NCBI GenBank assembly: GCA_023387735.1
Contig: JAEWHP010000030.1
Location: forward strand, 15,196-79,195
Reading direction: 5' to 3'
From: Pseudomonadota bacterium
GTDB taxonomy: Bacteria > Pseudomonadota > Alphaproteobacteria > Rhizobiales > Xanthobacteraceae
Length of the DNA: 64,000 nt
Part shown: piece after piece, positions 42,231 through 51,383 of the stretch
Layout: each line of letters begins with the position of its first letter
Numbering within the stretch: the first letter of the stretch is position 1
The notes under the pieces: generated by a model
Database searches by the model: none
What the model was told of the DNA's origin: nothing
What the model saw: the letters and a program-made list of their open reading frames with translations, nothing else
Translations under genes and position numbers: made by a program

Positions 42231-42665
42231 ATGTCACGCGAGCAGTTCTGGTTCTTTCACCCGTTTCGGGTGCGCTATTCGGAGATCGACGGCCAGGGCG
42301 TCGTCTTCAACGCGCATTACCTGACCTACTTCGATACGACCATCACCGAATATTTCCGCGCGCTGGGATATGACCAGTACGCCGACGCCAAGCAGACGGG
42401 TGAGGATTACCACGTCGTCAAGTCGCTGATCGAGTACAAGGCACCGGTCCGGTTCGACTGGGAGTTGGACGTCGGCGCGCGCGTGGCGCGGATCGGCAAT
42501 TCAAGCATCACTTTCGAACTCGCGATCTTCCTCAAGGGCGGGACCGAAGTGCTGGTGACCGGCGAGATCGTCTGGGTCAACACCAACCAGCAGACCCATC
42601 GTCCGGTCCCGGTCTCGAAGGAGATTAGGGCGAAGATCACGGCGCGGGAGAAGCATCTCGCATGA
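42231..42665 (+). CDS. Hotdog-fold acyl-CoA thioesterase (4HBT/YbgC-like)
   Basis: A 144-residue protein. RVRYSEIDGQGVVFNAHYLTYFD (about 13-35) carries the family's Asp20 and a G-V-V-(Y/F)-x-A-H-Y pattern. The central helix and strands GARVARIGNSSITFELAIF follow. The start at 42231 is chosen over 42159 because conserved sequence begins there, although no strong RBS is visible. It should hydrolyse acyl-CoA or aryl-CoA thioesters. A palindromic repeat lies just downstream. Confidence 0.85.
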   Translation: MSREQFWFFHPFRVRYSEIDGQGVVFNAHYLTYFDTTITEYFRALGYDQYADAKQTGEDYHVVKSLIEYKAPVRFDWELDVGARVARIGNSSITFELAIFLKGGTEVLVTGEIVWVNTNQQTHRPVPVSKEIRAKITAREKHLA

Positions 42666-42680
42666 GATCTCGGTGCAGCG

Positions 42681-42758
42681 TAGGGCGGATTAGCGCAGCG
42701 TAATCCGCCATCTTGTTTTGAGGGCGCAGTGGCGGATTACGCCTTCGGCTAATCCGCT
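42681..42758. repeat. Dispersed palindromic repeat, GGCGGATTA family
   Basis: TAGGGCGGATTAGCGCAGCG followed by TAATCCGCC, and GGCGGATTACGCCTTCGGC followed by TAATCCGC, form two stem-loops in tandem. It separates the thioesterase gene from the convergent efflux operon. Similar units are widespread in proteobacteria. A fragment (GCAGGGCGGAT...ATCCGCC) also lies near 40917-40939. Confidence 0.7.
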
Positions 42759-42781
42759 CGACGCATTCGATTCGTGGCGGC

Positions 42782-43147
42782 TCAGTCAAACCGCGCCGTC
42801 ACCGTCTTCCCGTCCGGCGCCATTAGTTGAACCGCGCCCTTGGGACTGGCCGGCAGGGCCGTGGCCGCCGTTCCGCTCAACTTATCATTTTCCGAAGGCG
42901 CGAGCGTGATGCGCTCGGCCTTTCCACCCAGCGTGAAGATGGCGACGGCCTTGAAGCCCTTTGGATCGACCGGCTTGCCGTCCTCGCTGCTGATGAAGAC
43001 TTCGATCGCCTTGTCCTTGGCGACGAGCTCCACATGGTAAGGGCCGGCATCGGCGATACGTCCGCCGTGCAGGCTCTTGGCGTCGTGAGCGTAGGCGGGC
43101 AGGGCGGCCAGCAGGGCAACGCCGAGGGCGAGATATCCGAGCTTCAT
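42782..43147 (-). CDS. Small periplasmic protein of the RND metal efflux operon
   Basis: A 121-residue protein with a signal peptide cut after AYA (about 20), leaving HDAKSLHGGRI at the mature start. The rest is a small beta domain: YHVELVAKDKAIEVFI...GKPVDPKGFKAVAIFTLGGK. It is last in a four-gene operon after the RND pump. The strand pattern resembles residues 45-110 of the fused adaptor encoded in the same operon, so the domain may be present twice. A periplasmic metal-binding or metallochaperone role is inferred. Confidence 0.7.
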   Translation of the reverse strand: MKLGYLALGVALLAALPAYAHDAKSLHGGRIADAGPYHVELVAKDKAIEVFISSEDGKPVDPKGFKAVAIFTLGGKAERITLAPSENDKLSGTAATALPASPKGAVQLMAPDGKTVTARFD

Positions 43148-43173
43148 GCAAGTCTCCTTTCAAGTCGGAACGA

Positions 43174-46100
43174 TCAATAAGTGTGCGAGGCGGCAGCATC
43201 CCCGAGGCGCTCCTCGGATTGCCGTCGTAGCAGCCGCATCAGCGGCTTGCGGCCGAACATCAGGAACAGCACGGGCGTGACCAGGGCATCGAGCAAGGTC
43301 GCGCTGACAAGTCCGCCGAAGATGGTCACGGCGACCGGGTGCAATATCTCCTTGCCGGGCTCATCGGCCGCGATCAGTAGCGGCAGCAGTGCCAGTCCCG
43401 CGGACAGCGCGGTCATCAGGACGGGCGTCATGCGTTCGAGGCTGCCGCGGATCACGAGCTCAGGCCCGAACGCCATTCCCTCGCGCAGGGCGAGATTGAT
43501 GTAATGGCTGATCTTGAGGATGCCGTTGCGGGTCGCGATCCCCGCCAGCGTGATGAACCCGACCATGCTGGCGACGGAAAGCGGCTGGCCGGCCAGCGCC
43601 AGCGCCGCGACCGAACCGATCAGCGCCAGCGGCACACCGCCCATGATGATCAGGGCCAGCACGGAGGATCGGTAGCGGCTGTAGAGGATCGCAAAGATCA
43701 GCGCGAGCGAAACCGCCGAAAGGATTCCGATCCTGCGGCTGGCCTCCTCCTGGGCCTGGAATGTGCCCTCAAGGCTTGCGGTGACGCCCTGCGGCAGGCT
43801 CGAAGCGTCCAGCTCAGCACGGATGCGGCGCACGATCTCTGCCATGTCGGTCTTGCCGTCCGAGTTGGCGAGGATGACGATGCGCCGGCGGCCGTTCTCC
43901 CGCAGGATCTGGTTTGGCCCGTCGGTTTCCTTCACGTCGGCGATCTGACGTGCGGGGATCCATCCCGACGGCGTCTTGATCAGGAGGTCGCCGAGTTTTT
44001 CGGTGGTGCGCAACTGGTCGGGCAGCCGCATCACGACGTCGTACCGCTTGTAGCCGTCGACCACGCGCGAGATGACGCGCCCGCTCGAGAGCCGCGACAG
44101 TTGATCGGTCACGGCGCCCGGCTGCACGCCATAGAGCGCGGCGCGGGTATAATCGACGCGGATCTCGAGCTGCGGAATCCGGACCTGCTTCTCGACCTGC
44201 AGGTCCTGGATGCCTTTGATCTTCGAGAGACGCGAGCGGATATCTTCCGCGCTGTTGCGTAGCGTGTCGAGATCGTCGCCGAACAGTTTCAGGGCCAGTT
44301 CGGCGCGGACGCCCGAGAGCAGGTGATCGAGCCGGTGCGATATCGGCTGTCCGACATTGACCGAGAGCGGCAGCACCGAGAGCCGCGAACGGATGTCCGC
44401 GACGATCTCGGGCTTCGGCCGCTGCGAGCGCTTGAGATCGACTTCGAGGTCGGACGAGTGGATGCCTTCCGCGTGTTCATCCAGTTCCGCACGTCCCGTG
44501 CGCCTTCCGACGCTGATCACTTCGGGCACATCGAGCAGAAGGCGCTCGGCGATCGAGCCCACGCGCGTGGATTCGGAAAGCGAGACGCCCGGGTTGAACG
44601 CGATATTGATCGTGAAGGTGCCTTCATTGAACGCCGGAAGGAACGCGCGATTGAGACCCAGGGCCCCCACGCCGGCGCCCAGCACCGCCAGCGCCGTGAC
44701 GCCGAGCAGCAATCCCCTGTGAACGAGCGCAAACCGGAGCGCGGCGTGGTTCACGGATTTGAGTTTGCGAACCAGCCAGCTCTCCCGCTCCGCGAGGCGC
44801 TTCATCCCCGGCAGCAGGTAGTAGGCCATGACAGGGGTGAGGGTGATCGACACGAACAGGCTCGCGAGGATCGAGATGATGTAGGCGTGGCCGAGCGGCG
44901 CGAACAGCCGTCCTTCTATGCCGGAAAGCGCAAACAGCGGCACGAACACCAGCACGATGATCATCGTGGCGTAGACGATGCCGGACCGCACTTCGTTGGA
45001 AGCGGAAACCACCACGTCGAACACCGAGCGTGGATTGCCTTGCTCCCTGTTCTCGCGAAGCCGACGAAAAATGTTCTCGACGTCGACGACGGCGTCATCG
45101 ACCAGCTCGCCGATGGCGATCGCAAGGCCGCCCAGGGTCATGGTGTTGATCGACAGGCCGAGCAGCTTGAAGATGATCGCCGTGGTCAGGATCGAGACTG
45201 GTATGGCGGTGAGCGAAATCGCCGTCGTGCGCCAGTTCAGCAGGAACGCGAACAGGATGACGGCCACGACCAGGGCCGCTTCGAGCAGCACCCGCTCGAC
45301 GTTCTGGATCGAGTTCTCGATGAAGCTCGCCTGGCGGAAGATGATCTCGTTGGCCTTGACGCCGGACGGCAGGCTCGGTTCCAGCTCCGCGAGCACCTGC
45401 GTGATCTGTTGTGTCAGCTTCACCGTGTCGACGTTGGGCTGCTTCTCGACCGAGACGATCACGGCGGGCTTGCTCATGTAACCGGCGTCGCCGCGCTTGA
45501 CCTTGGGCGCGAAGTCGACGTTCGCCACCTGCCGCAGCAGGATTGGGCGTCCCTCGATGGTGGTGACGACGATGTTGCGCAGATCTTCCAGGCTCGTCGT
45601 GCGCCCGATATTGCGGATCAGGAATTCGCGGGCGTTCTGGTCGGTGAAGCCGCCGCCGGTGTTGGTGCCGAACTGCCGGAGCGCCAGCTCCATCTGCTCG
45701 TAGCTCACGCCGAGCGCGCGCAACGCCGAAGGCAGTGGCGCAATCCGGTATTGACGGACCTCGCCGCCGATCGGGATCACCTGGGCGACGCCGGGCACGG
45801 CGAGCAGCCGCGGCCTGATCGTGAAGTCGGCTATCTCTCGCACCTCCATCGGCGAGGCCGTCTTCGACGTCACCGCGATCAGGAGGATCTGACCCATGAT
45901 CGAACTGATCGGGCCGATTTGTGGCGTGACGTTGAGCGGCAGCTGGCTCTGCACCTGCGCCAGACGCTCCGCGACCAGCTGGCGGTTGCGGAAGATATCG
46001 GTGCCCCAATCGAACTCGACGTAGACGATCGAAAGCCCGATGCCCGAGACCGAGCGCACCCGGCTGACACCCGGCACGCCGTTCATCTGGGTTTCGATCG

Positions 46101-46302
46101 GGAAGCTGACGAGCTGCTCGACTTCCGGCGGGGCGTAGCCTTCCGATTCCGTCATGATGGTGACGGTCGGGCGATTGAGGTCCGGAAACACGTCGACGGG
46201 CAACTGCCGCACGGTATAGGCGCCCAATAGAACGAGAACGCTCGCCATCGCCAGAACGAGCAGGCGATTGCGGAGCGAGGCGCTGACCAGGAATGTGAAC
46301 AT
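43174..46302 (-). CDS. Heavy-metal efflux RND pump (CzcA/CusA family)
   Basis: A 1042-residue inner-membrane trimer subunit with twelve helices and two large periplasmic loops. The start LRNRLLVLAMASVLVLLGAY and VDVFPDLNRPTV is typical of metal RND pumps. The helix-4 segment near residue 390 reads GELVDDAVVDVEN. It keeps several acidic residues but differs from the CzcA form DFGxxxDGA and the CusA form AIGxxxDAA, so the metal cannot be assigned by analogy. Proton-driven export of divalent or monovalent cations is expected. It follows the adaptor gene by 12 bases; the outer-membrane partner is not in the window. Confidence 0.9.
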   Translation of the reverse strand: MFTFLVSASLRNRLLVLAMASVLVLLGAYTVRQLPVDVFPDLNRPTVTIMTESEGYAPPEVEQLVSFPIETQMNGVPGVSRVRSVSGIGLSIVYVEFDWGTDIFRNRQLVAERLAQVQSQLPLNVTPQIGPISSIMGQILLIAVTSKTASPMEVREIADFTIRPRLLAVPGVAQVIPIGGEVRQYRIAPLPSALRALGVSYEQMELALRQFGTNTGGGFTDQNAREFLIRNIGRTTSLEDLRNIVVTTIEGRPILLRQVANVDFAPKVKRGDAGYMSKPAVIVSVEKQPNVDTVKLTQQITQVLAELEPSLPSGVKANEIIFRQASFIENSIQNVERVLLEAALVVAVILFAFLLNWRTTAISLTAIPVSILTTAIIFKLLGLSINTMTLGGLAIAIGELVDDAVVDVENIFRRLRENREQGNPRSVFDVVVSASNEVRSGIVYATMIIVLVFVPLFALSGIEGRLFAPLGHAYIISILASLFVSITLTPVMAYYLLPGMKRLAERESWLVRKLKSVNHAALRFALVHRGLLLGVTALAVLGAGVGALGLNRAFLPAFNEGTFTINIAFNPGVSLSESTRVGSIAERLLLDVPEVISVGRRTGRAELDEHAEGIHSSDLEVDLKRSQRPKPEIVADIRSRLSVLPLSVNVGQPISHRLDHLLSGVRAELALKLFGDDLDTLRNSAEDIRSRLSKIKGIQDLQVEKQVRIPQLEIRVDYTRAALYGVQPGAVTDQLSRLSSGRVISRVVDGYKRYDVVMRLPDQLRTTEKLGDLLIKTPSGWIPARQIADVKETDGPNQILRENGRRRIVILANSDGKTDMAEIVRRIRAELDASSLPQGVTASLEGTFQAQEEASRRIGILSAVSLALIFAILYSRYRSSVLALIIMGGVPLALIGSVAALALAGQPLSVASMVGFITLAGIATRNGILKISHYINLALREGMAFGPELVIRGSLERMTPVLMTALSAGLALLPLLIAADEPGKEILHPVAVTIFGGLVSATLLDALVTPVLFLMFGRKPLMRLLRRQSEERLGDAAASHTY

Positions 46303-46314
46303 GGGGTCGCCTCC

Positions 46315-47976
46315 TCAGCGGACGTGATCGAGCAGGTCCGCGCCTTGCGACACGATCCGCTTGCCGGGCGTGAAGCCGGACACGATCAGCACGCGGTCGC
46401 CGTCGAGCGGTTCGGTGCGCACGCTCCTCGGCATGAACCGCTCGGGCGAAATGTGCTCGTAGACGAAGTCCTGGCCGTTGGAGCCGCGAACGACGCTGCT
46501 GCGCGGCACGGCGAGGCCTTGCTTTGCGTCGTCGGTTGCCACCAGCACGGTCAGGAACTGGCCGGCGCGCAGCCCCGCCGTGTCGCCCGTTACGGCAAAA
46601 TGCACCGGCACGGATTGGCTGCGGTCGGCGAAGCCGGTGCCCTGATAGAGCAGGTCGTAATTCTTGCCCGTGTAGGTCGACGCCCGGGCGCCGCGGGACG
46701 GTTCGAGGCTTTCGAAGCTCAGCGCCTCGACCCACAGCCGCGACGGATCGATGATGTTGAAAACGACCGAGCTCGGTTGAACGATCTGGCCGGCCACGGC
46801 GCTGCCTTCGGCGATCACGCCCGCGACGGGCGCGATCAGCGCCTCGGGCTCGCGGCGCGATTTGTCGATCGACGCGCGCCGGTCGCGCAGCCCCTCCAGT
46901 TCGAGCCGCGTGTCCTCGAGCTGGGTTCGCGATATTGCGCCTGATGGCGCCAATTGCTCGTAACGAGCAAACCTTCGCTCGACGATCGAGATCTGCTGGT
47001 CGAGTTCGCCCTGCCGCTGCCGCATGTCGGAAACGTCGATCGCCGCAATGGGCGGCGTGACATAGCCCAGGATATCGCCCTGCTTCACCCGTGTGCCCAA
47101 GCGCGGAAAGCCGCCGGGCGGAGCGGAAAGACGGCCGCCGACGGCGGATTGCACGTAGCCGCTGGCGTTGGGATCGGGAATGATCCGTCCCGGAAGTTCG
47201 GTGACCTTCTTGTGAACGGCGTTTTCGGCGAGCAGGGTCCGCAGCGCAAAGATCCGCTGCACCGTCTTCGGCACAAACACCGCGCCATCCGGAAGCCGCT
47301 GAGCGCGCTCGCCCGAGACGGTGCTGATCGCGAGCTGCGCCTTTTCTTCCTCATGGCCGTGGTTCTCATGTGCCCGCAGTTCGCGTGCGCCCACCAGTAC
47401 GGAGAAGATCGCAACAAGGGCTGCCGCCCGGCGCCTGCCGCGCAGTACGATGGCCGAGAGCAGCGCGCCCGCCAGTGCGCCGCCGAGCACGAGAAGAACC
47501 GATGTCATGCTGATATGGCCGCTAGGCGCCGCATTGCGCTGCATTGCGCCTTGCACGGTGGCCGGCGTCGTCTGGATCGTCAGCGGCAGAATGTCGGTGG
47601 CATCCCCGGCCGTGACCGTAAAAATCAGATCCGCACGTCCATCTTTGGCGAGCCACGGCGCTGCCAAGCGGTAAGTGCCGTCGGCGCCCTCTGCTGCCTT
47701 GACGGGACCTGCGGGAGATTCGACCTCGATTATTGCGCCGGTGACCGGCTCGTTGGTGGCGAAGCGGTCGAGATAGATCTCGAGGCTCTCACCGCGGGCG
47801 ATTGCCACGAGCTCGAACGCGTTCGAATCGGCCTCGCCGCGTGGCAGCGCCCCCGCCGCGACCGGCGGCTGTTCCTCGTGGTCATGCCCCTCGTGGGCGG
47901 AGGCGGGGGCGATCGCGGCGAAAAGAGCTGAGGTCACCGCGAGAGCGCGCAGGGCACGCCCGAAATGGGAAAGCAT
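46315..47976 (-). CDS. RND efflux periplasmic adaptor with an extra N-terminal domain and membrane anchor
   Basis: A 553-residue protein. A signal peptide (cut after ASA near 28) leaves a His/Glu-rich start (HEGHDHEEQ). A beta domain follows (about 45-115: FELVAIARGESLEIYL...VTGAIIEVESPAGPV). Membrane helices occur near 158-177 and 185-200, and then a second His-rich stretch HENHGHEEE. From about 220 it is a normal HlyD/CusB-type adaptor: barrel and lipoyl halves, a short coiled coil (about 325-390) and the end domain. Usual adaptors have about 400 residues, so an anchored sensor-like domain appears fused in front. The start at 47976 is chosen for the signal peptide. Confidence 0.8.
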   Translation of the reverse strand: MLSHFGRALRALAVTSALFAAIAPASAHEGHDHEEQPPVAAGALPRGEADSNAFELVAIARGESLEIYLDRFATNEPVTGAIIEVESPAGPVKAAEGADGTYRLAAPWLAKDGRADLIFTVTAGDATDILPLTIQTTPATVQGAMQRNAAPSGHISMTSVLLVLGGALAGALLSAIVLRGRRRAAALVAIFSVLVGARELRAHENHGHEEEKAQLAISTVSGERAQRLPDGAVFVPKTVQRIFALRTLLAENAVHKKVTELPGRIIPDPNASGYVQSAVGGRLSAPPGGFPRLGTRVKQGDILGYVTPPIAAIDVSDMRQRQGELDQQISIVERRFARYEQLAPSGAISRTQLEDTRLELEGLRDRRASIDKSRREPEALIAPVAGVIAEGSAVAGQIVQPSSVVFNIIDPSRLWVEALSFESLEPSRGARASTYTGKNYDLLYQGTGFADRSQSVPVHFAVTGDTAGLRAGQFLTVLVATDDAKQGLAVPRSSVVRGSNGQDFVYEHISPERFMPRSVRTEPLDGDRVLIVSGFTPGKRIVSQGADLLDHVR

Positions 47977-48055
47977 ATTGGCCGTCCTTCGATCTGAATT
48001 GCCGTAGCTTGCGGGCACGCAGGGCGCGCCTCGCAAACGCATTATTCGGTCGGAT

Positions 48056-48472
48056 TCAGATGAGGTGCTTTGGAGGCCGCCTGAGCGACTCAGGCTCGCG
48101 GTTCGGCCGCATCTGCGACGGCGCAAAAGCAACGCGCGTCATCGAGCGGGGGAACGAAATGAACGCCACGGGGCTGGGCAACCCCGCCGCGCAACAGGCG
48201 GCACATGCGGACAGGCAGCAGCCGCCGGTGCAGTTGCGGTCGGAAGCCGGGAGCGTTCCGGTCTGATTCCACTGCGACTGTCGCAACGATGCAGGCGCAG
48301 CCGCCCGTTCAGATTCCTGAGTTGCGGCTTGAAATGCCGCGTTGCCCTGGCCGTTATGCAGGGATGCCTGGTGCTGATGGCCGAGATGGGCCTGGGCCAC
48401 TGAAGGCGCGAACGAAAGCGCGATCAGGACGATCGCGGCTCCCAGAATTCGCATGATCAGTTGCTTCGGCAT
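48056..48472 (-). CDS. Small periplasmic Cys-rich protein, first gene of the efflux operon
   Basis: A 138-residue protein with a signal peptide (hydrophobic 9-24, cut after AQA) and a His-rich mature start HLGHQHQ. The centre holds a dense Cys cluster, CTGGCCLSACAACCAAG, with seven Cys in 16 residues, well suited to thiophilic metal binding. It lies 79 bases upstream of the adaptor gene on the same strand. No family name is recognised. The start may be 48472 or the ATG at 48454. Confidence 0.6.
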   Translation of the reverse strand: MPKQLIMRILGAAIVLIALSFAPSVAQAHLGHQHQASLHNGQGNAAFQAATQESERAAAPASLRQSQWNQTGTLPASDRNCTGGCCLSACAACCAAGLPSPVAFISFPRSMTRVAFAPSQMRPNREPESLRRPPKHLI

Positions 48473-48648
48473 AGTGGCCTTATCGTAGCACGGATACCGG
48501 GTAGATATCGAGGCCGCACCGGTAATTCAAGGTCCTATTCCGGCGCCAATGGCTGCCCGTGATGCAATCGCGAACGAGTTTCAACATGCGATGCGGTCCC
48601 AGACAATGGCAAGCCCGGGCTTTTCCCGGCGGTCGCTTTGTCCGCGCC

Positions 48649-49047
48649 TCAGGCCGGCAGGTAATTCCGGATCGCCGGCAGGAAGAAAATTGCAATATTG
48701 ATCGCGAAGCCAAGGCTCCAGAGGATCGAGCGCAGCGTCGGGCGGTTGCCGAGATAGGTGAACACATAGGCGATCCGCACGATCAGGAACAGAACCGCGA
48801 GTTCGTCGATATAGTGCTGCGGGGCCTGCCGGAATTCCGCCAGCAGCACCGCTACGGCAAAGAACGGAAAGGCCTCGATTCCGTTCTGGTGGGCGCCCAG
48901 CGCGCGGGCGCTGATCGGGTCTTCGTAGAACGCGGGATCGCGCGGCCTGGCATTGTCGAAACGGCGATGCCCGGCCCATTTGACCGAGGCGATCGTCAGC
49001 AAATAGAGCATCAGCGTTCCGAAAACGCACCATTCGGCGATCGTCAT
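48649..49047 (-). CDS. MAPEG family membrane protein
   Basis: A 132-residue four-helix membrane protein. RARALGAHQNGIEAFPFFAVAVLLAEF near residue 50 and VRIAYVFTYLGNRPTLRS near 90 are the MAPEG signatures. Eukaryotic members act on glutathione conjugates or eicosanoids; bacterial roles are poorly known. The start at 49047 is preferred to 49068. It is divergent from hemH. Confidence 0.85.
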   Translation of the reverse strand: MTIAEWCVFGTLMLYLLTIASVKWAGHRRFDNARPRDPAFYEDPISARALGAHQNGIEAFPFFAVAVLLAEFRQAPQHYIDELAVLFLIVRIAYVFTYLGNRPTLRSILWSLGFAINIAIFFLPAIRNYLPA

Positions 49048-49135
49048 GGTTTCTCCCGCCCGCGGCAATATGTGAACGTATCGAACCGGCCATTATCTTG
49101 ACAAGGATGGGCCAACACGCGAAGCCACTGAAATC

Positions 49136-50173
49136 ATGACGATGGCCACTCCCATAGGAAGAGCCGACCCTGCGCCTGCTGCCGGGCGCGAACGCGTCGG
49201 CGTGCTCCTGGTCAATCTCGGTACCCCCGACACCGCTGACGCCAGCGGGGTGCGGGTCTATCTGAAGGAATTCCTTTCCGACCCGCGCGTGATCGAGGAC
49301 CAGGGGCTGCGCTGGAAGCTGATCCTGAACGGCATCATCCTGCGCGTGCGCCCCGGCAGGAAGGCGCGCGACTACCAGAAGATCTGGAATACCGAGAAGA
49401 ACGAGTCCCCGCTCAAGACGATTACGCGCGCACAGGCCGAGAAGCTTGCAGAGGCGATTTCCGATCATGACCATGTCGTGGTCGACTGGGCGATGCGCTA
49501 CGGCAACCCGTCGATCCGTTCGCGCATCGATGCACTGACTGCGCAGGGCTGCGACCGCCTGCTGGTGGTGCCGCTCTATCCGCAATATTCCGCCGCGACC
49601 TCGGCTACCGTTTGCGATGAAGTGTTTCGCGTGCTGGCCGACATGCGCGCCCAGCCGACGCTGCGGGTGACGCCACCCTATTACGACGACCCGGACTATA
49701 TCGAAGCGCTCGCGGTTTCAATCAACGCGCATCTGGCGACGCTGCCGTTCCAGCCCGAACTGATCGTGGCGTCGTTCCACGGTATGCCGCAAAAGTATGT
49801 CGACCAGGGTGATCCCTACCAGGCGCAGTGTATTGCAACGACCGAGAGCCTGCGCAGGCGCATGGGCCTGGATGCATCAAAGCTGATGCTCACGTTTCAA
49901 TCGCGCTTCGGCTTCGACGAGTGGCTGCAGCCCTACACCGACAAGACCATCGAAAAACTGGCGAAGGATGGCGTGAAGCGCATTGCCGTCGTGACGCCCG
50001 GCTTCTCGGCCGATTGCCTGGAAACGCTGGAGGAGATCGCGCAGGAAAACGCCGAGATCTTCAAGCACAATGGCGGCGAGCAGTTCGCGGCGATTCCCTG
50101 TCTCAACGACAGCGAACCCGGCATGGACGTGATTCGCCAGCTTGTGCTCCGCGAGCTGCAAGGCTGGATCTAG
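49136..50173 (+). CDS. hemH: Ferrochelatase
   Basis: A 345-residue enzyme inserting Fe2+ into protoporphyrin IX, the last step of haem synthesis. The catalytic His215 lies in VASFHGMPQKY and the conserved acidic pair in TPGFSADCLETLEE (about 288-300). VGVLLVNLGTPD opens the fold. The start at 49136 gives an extra 20 residues before the core; ATG 49142 is an alternative. It appears monocistronic. Confidence 0.94.
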   Translation: MTMATPIGRADPAPAAGRERVGVLLVNLGTPDTADASGVRVYLKEFLSDPRVIEDQGLRWKLILNGIILRVRPGRKARDYQKIWNTEKNESPLKTITRAQAEKLAEAISDHDHVVVDWAMRYGNPSIRSRIDALTAQGCDRLLVVPLYPQYSAATSATVCDEVFRVLADMRAQPTLRVTPPYYDDPDYIEALAVSINAHLATLPFQPELIVASFHGMPQKYVDQGDPYQAQCIATTESLRRRMGLDASKLMLTFQSRFGFDEWLQPYTDKTIEKLAKDGVKRIAVVTPGFSADCLETLEEIAQENAEIFKHNGGEQFAAIPCLNDSEPGMDVIRQLVLRELQGWI

Positions 50174-50360
50174 GCGGCTGGACCTCAATCCCCTTGAAAA
50201 ATAGGTGTTTGCCGCCGTTCGTGAAGATCTGGTGGCCGCCTGACCGTTCCCTAACTATATAGCAATAGTCCGAGAACGGCCGGCTGAACCGGCGCTGCGG
50301 CTGTGCCGACCAAGAGAGACCGCGCCCGGCGACGCATCTTGCCGGCTTTGGAGGGATTTG

Positions 50361-51350
50361 ATGTCCGGTTTCGATATCTTCGCGATTGTCTTTGTCCTGC
50401 TCGTCATCGTCACGCTGTTCGCCGGCGTCAAGACCGTGCCGCAGGGCTATGACTGGACCATCGAGCGGTTCGGCAAATACACCCGCACGCTGTCGCCGGG
50501 CTTGAACATCATCGTGCCCTATTTCGACCGCGTCGGCCGCAAGATGAACATGATGGAGCAGGTGATCAACATTCCCGAGCAGGAGGTGATCACCAAGGAC
50601 AACGCCACCGTGACGGTGGACGGCGTCGCGTTCTTCCAGGTGTTCGATGCCGCCAAGGCGAGCTACGAGGTCGCCAATCTGGAGCAGGCGATCATCGTCC
50701 TGACCATGACCAACATCCGTTCGGTGATGGGTTCGATGGACCTCGACCAGGTGCTGTCGCATCGCGACGAGATCAACGAGCGGCTCTTGCGTGTCGTCGA
50801 TGCCGCGGTGTCGCCGTGGGGACTGAAGGTCAACCGCATCGAGATCAAGGACATCGTGCCGCCGGCCGACCTCGTCGAAGCGATGGGCCGGCAGATGAAG
50901 GCCGAGCGCGTCAAGCGCGCCGACATCCTGCAGGCGGAGGGCCAGCGGCAGTCGGAAATTTTGCGCGCGGAAGGCGCGAAGCAGGGCCAGATCCTGCAGG
51001 CCGAAGGTCGTCGCGAAGCTGCGTTCCGCGACGCCGAAGCGCGCGAACGCTTGGCCGAGGCGGAAGCCAAGGCGACGCAGATGGTCTCCGAATCCATCGC
51101 CAAGGGCGACGTCGCCGCGCTGAACTATTTTATCGCCGACAAGTACATCAAGGCGTTCGGGCAGCTTGCGGAATCGCCGAACCAGAAGATCCTGATGCTG
51201 CCGATCGAGGCGACCAGCGTATTGTCGTCGCTGGCCGGCATCGGCGAAATCGCCAAGGCCACGTTTGGCGAAGCCGCGACATCGGCGGCTGCGCGACGGC
51301 CGGGATCGGTGCCCAGCACCACGCCGCCGCCGGTGGCGCCGCAGCGGTAG
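50361..51350 (+). CDS. SPFH/band-7 protein (QmcA-like)
   Basis: A 329-residue protein with one N-terminal membrane helix (2-22), a band-7 domain (about 25-190) and an Ala/Glu-rich coiled coil (about 180-250), then a disordered tail. VPQGYDWTIERFGKYTRTLSPGLN is the family hallmark. The start at 50361 has GGAGGG five bases upstream. It forms membrane microdomain scaffolds. The NfeD gene follows 33 bases later, the usual partner in this family. Confidence 0.9.
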   Translation: MSGFDIFAIVFVLLVIVTLFAGVKTVPQGYDWTIERFGKYTRTLSPGLNIIVPYFDRVGRKMNMMEQVINIPEQEVITKDNATVTVDGVAFFQVFDAAKASYEVANLEQAIIVLTMTNIRSVMGSMDLDQVLSHRDEINERLLRVVDAAVSPWGLKVNRIEIKDIVPPADLVEAMGRQMKAERVKRADILQAEGQRQSEILRAEGAKQGQILQAEGRREAAFRDAEARERLAEAEAKATQMVSESIAKGDVAALNYFIADKYIKAFGQLAESPNQKILMLPIEATSVLSSLAGIGEIAKATFGEAATSAAARRPGSVPSTTPPPVAPQR

Positions 51351-51383
51351 GGACGTCATACTGTTCGACCTGAGGTTCGTGTC

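Noticed and set aside
44323..46230. 635-codon plus-strand frame opposite the RND pump
   Set aside because: Composition (Arg, Asp, His, Gln) is typical of a shadow; the opposite strand encodes a full RND pump.
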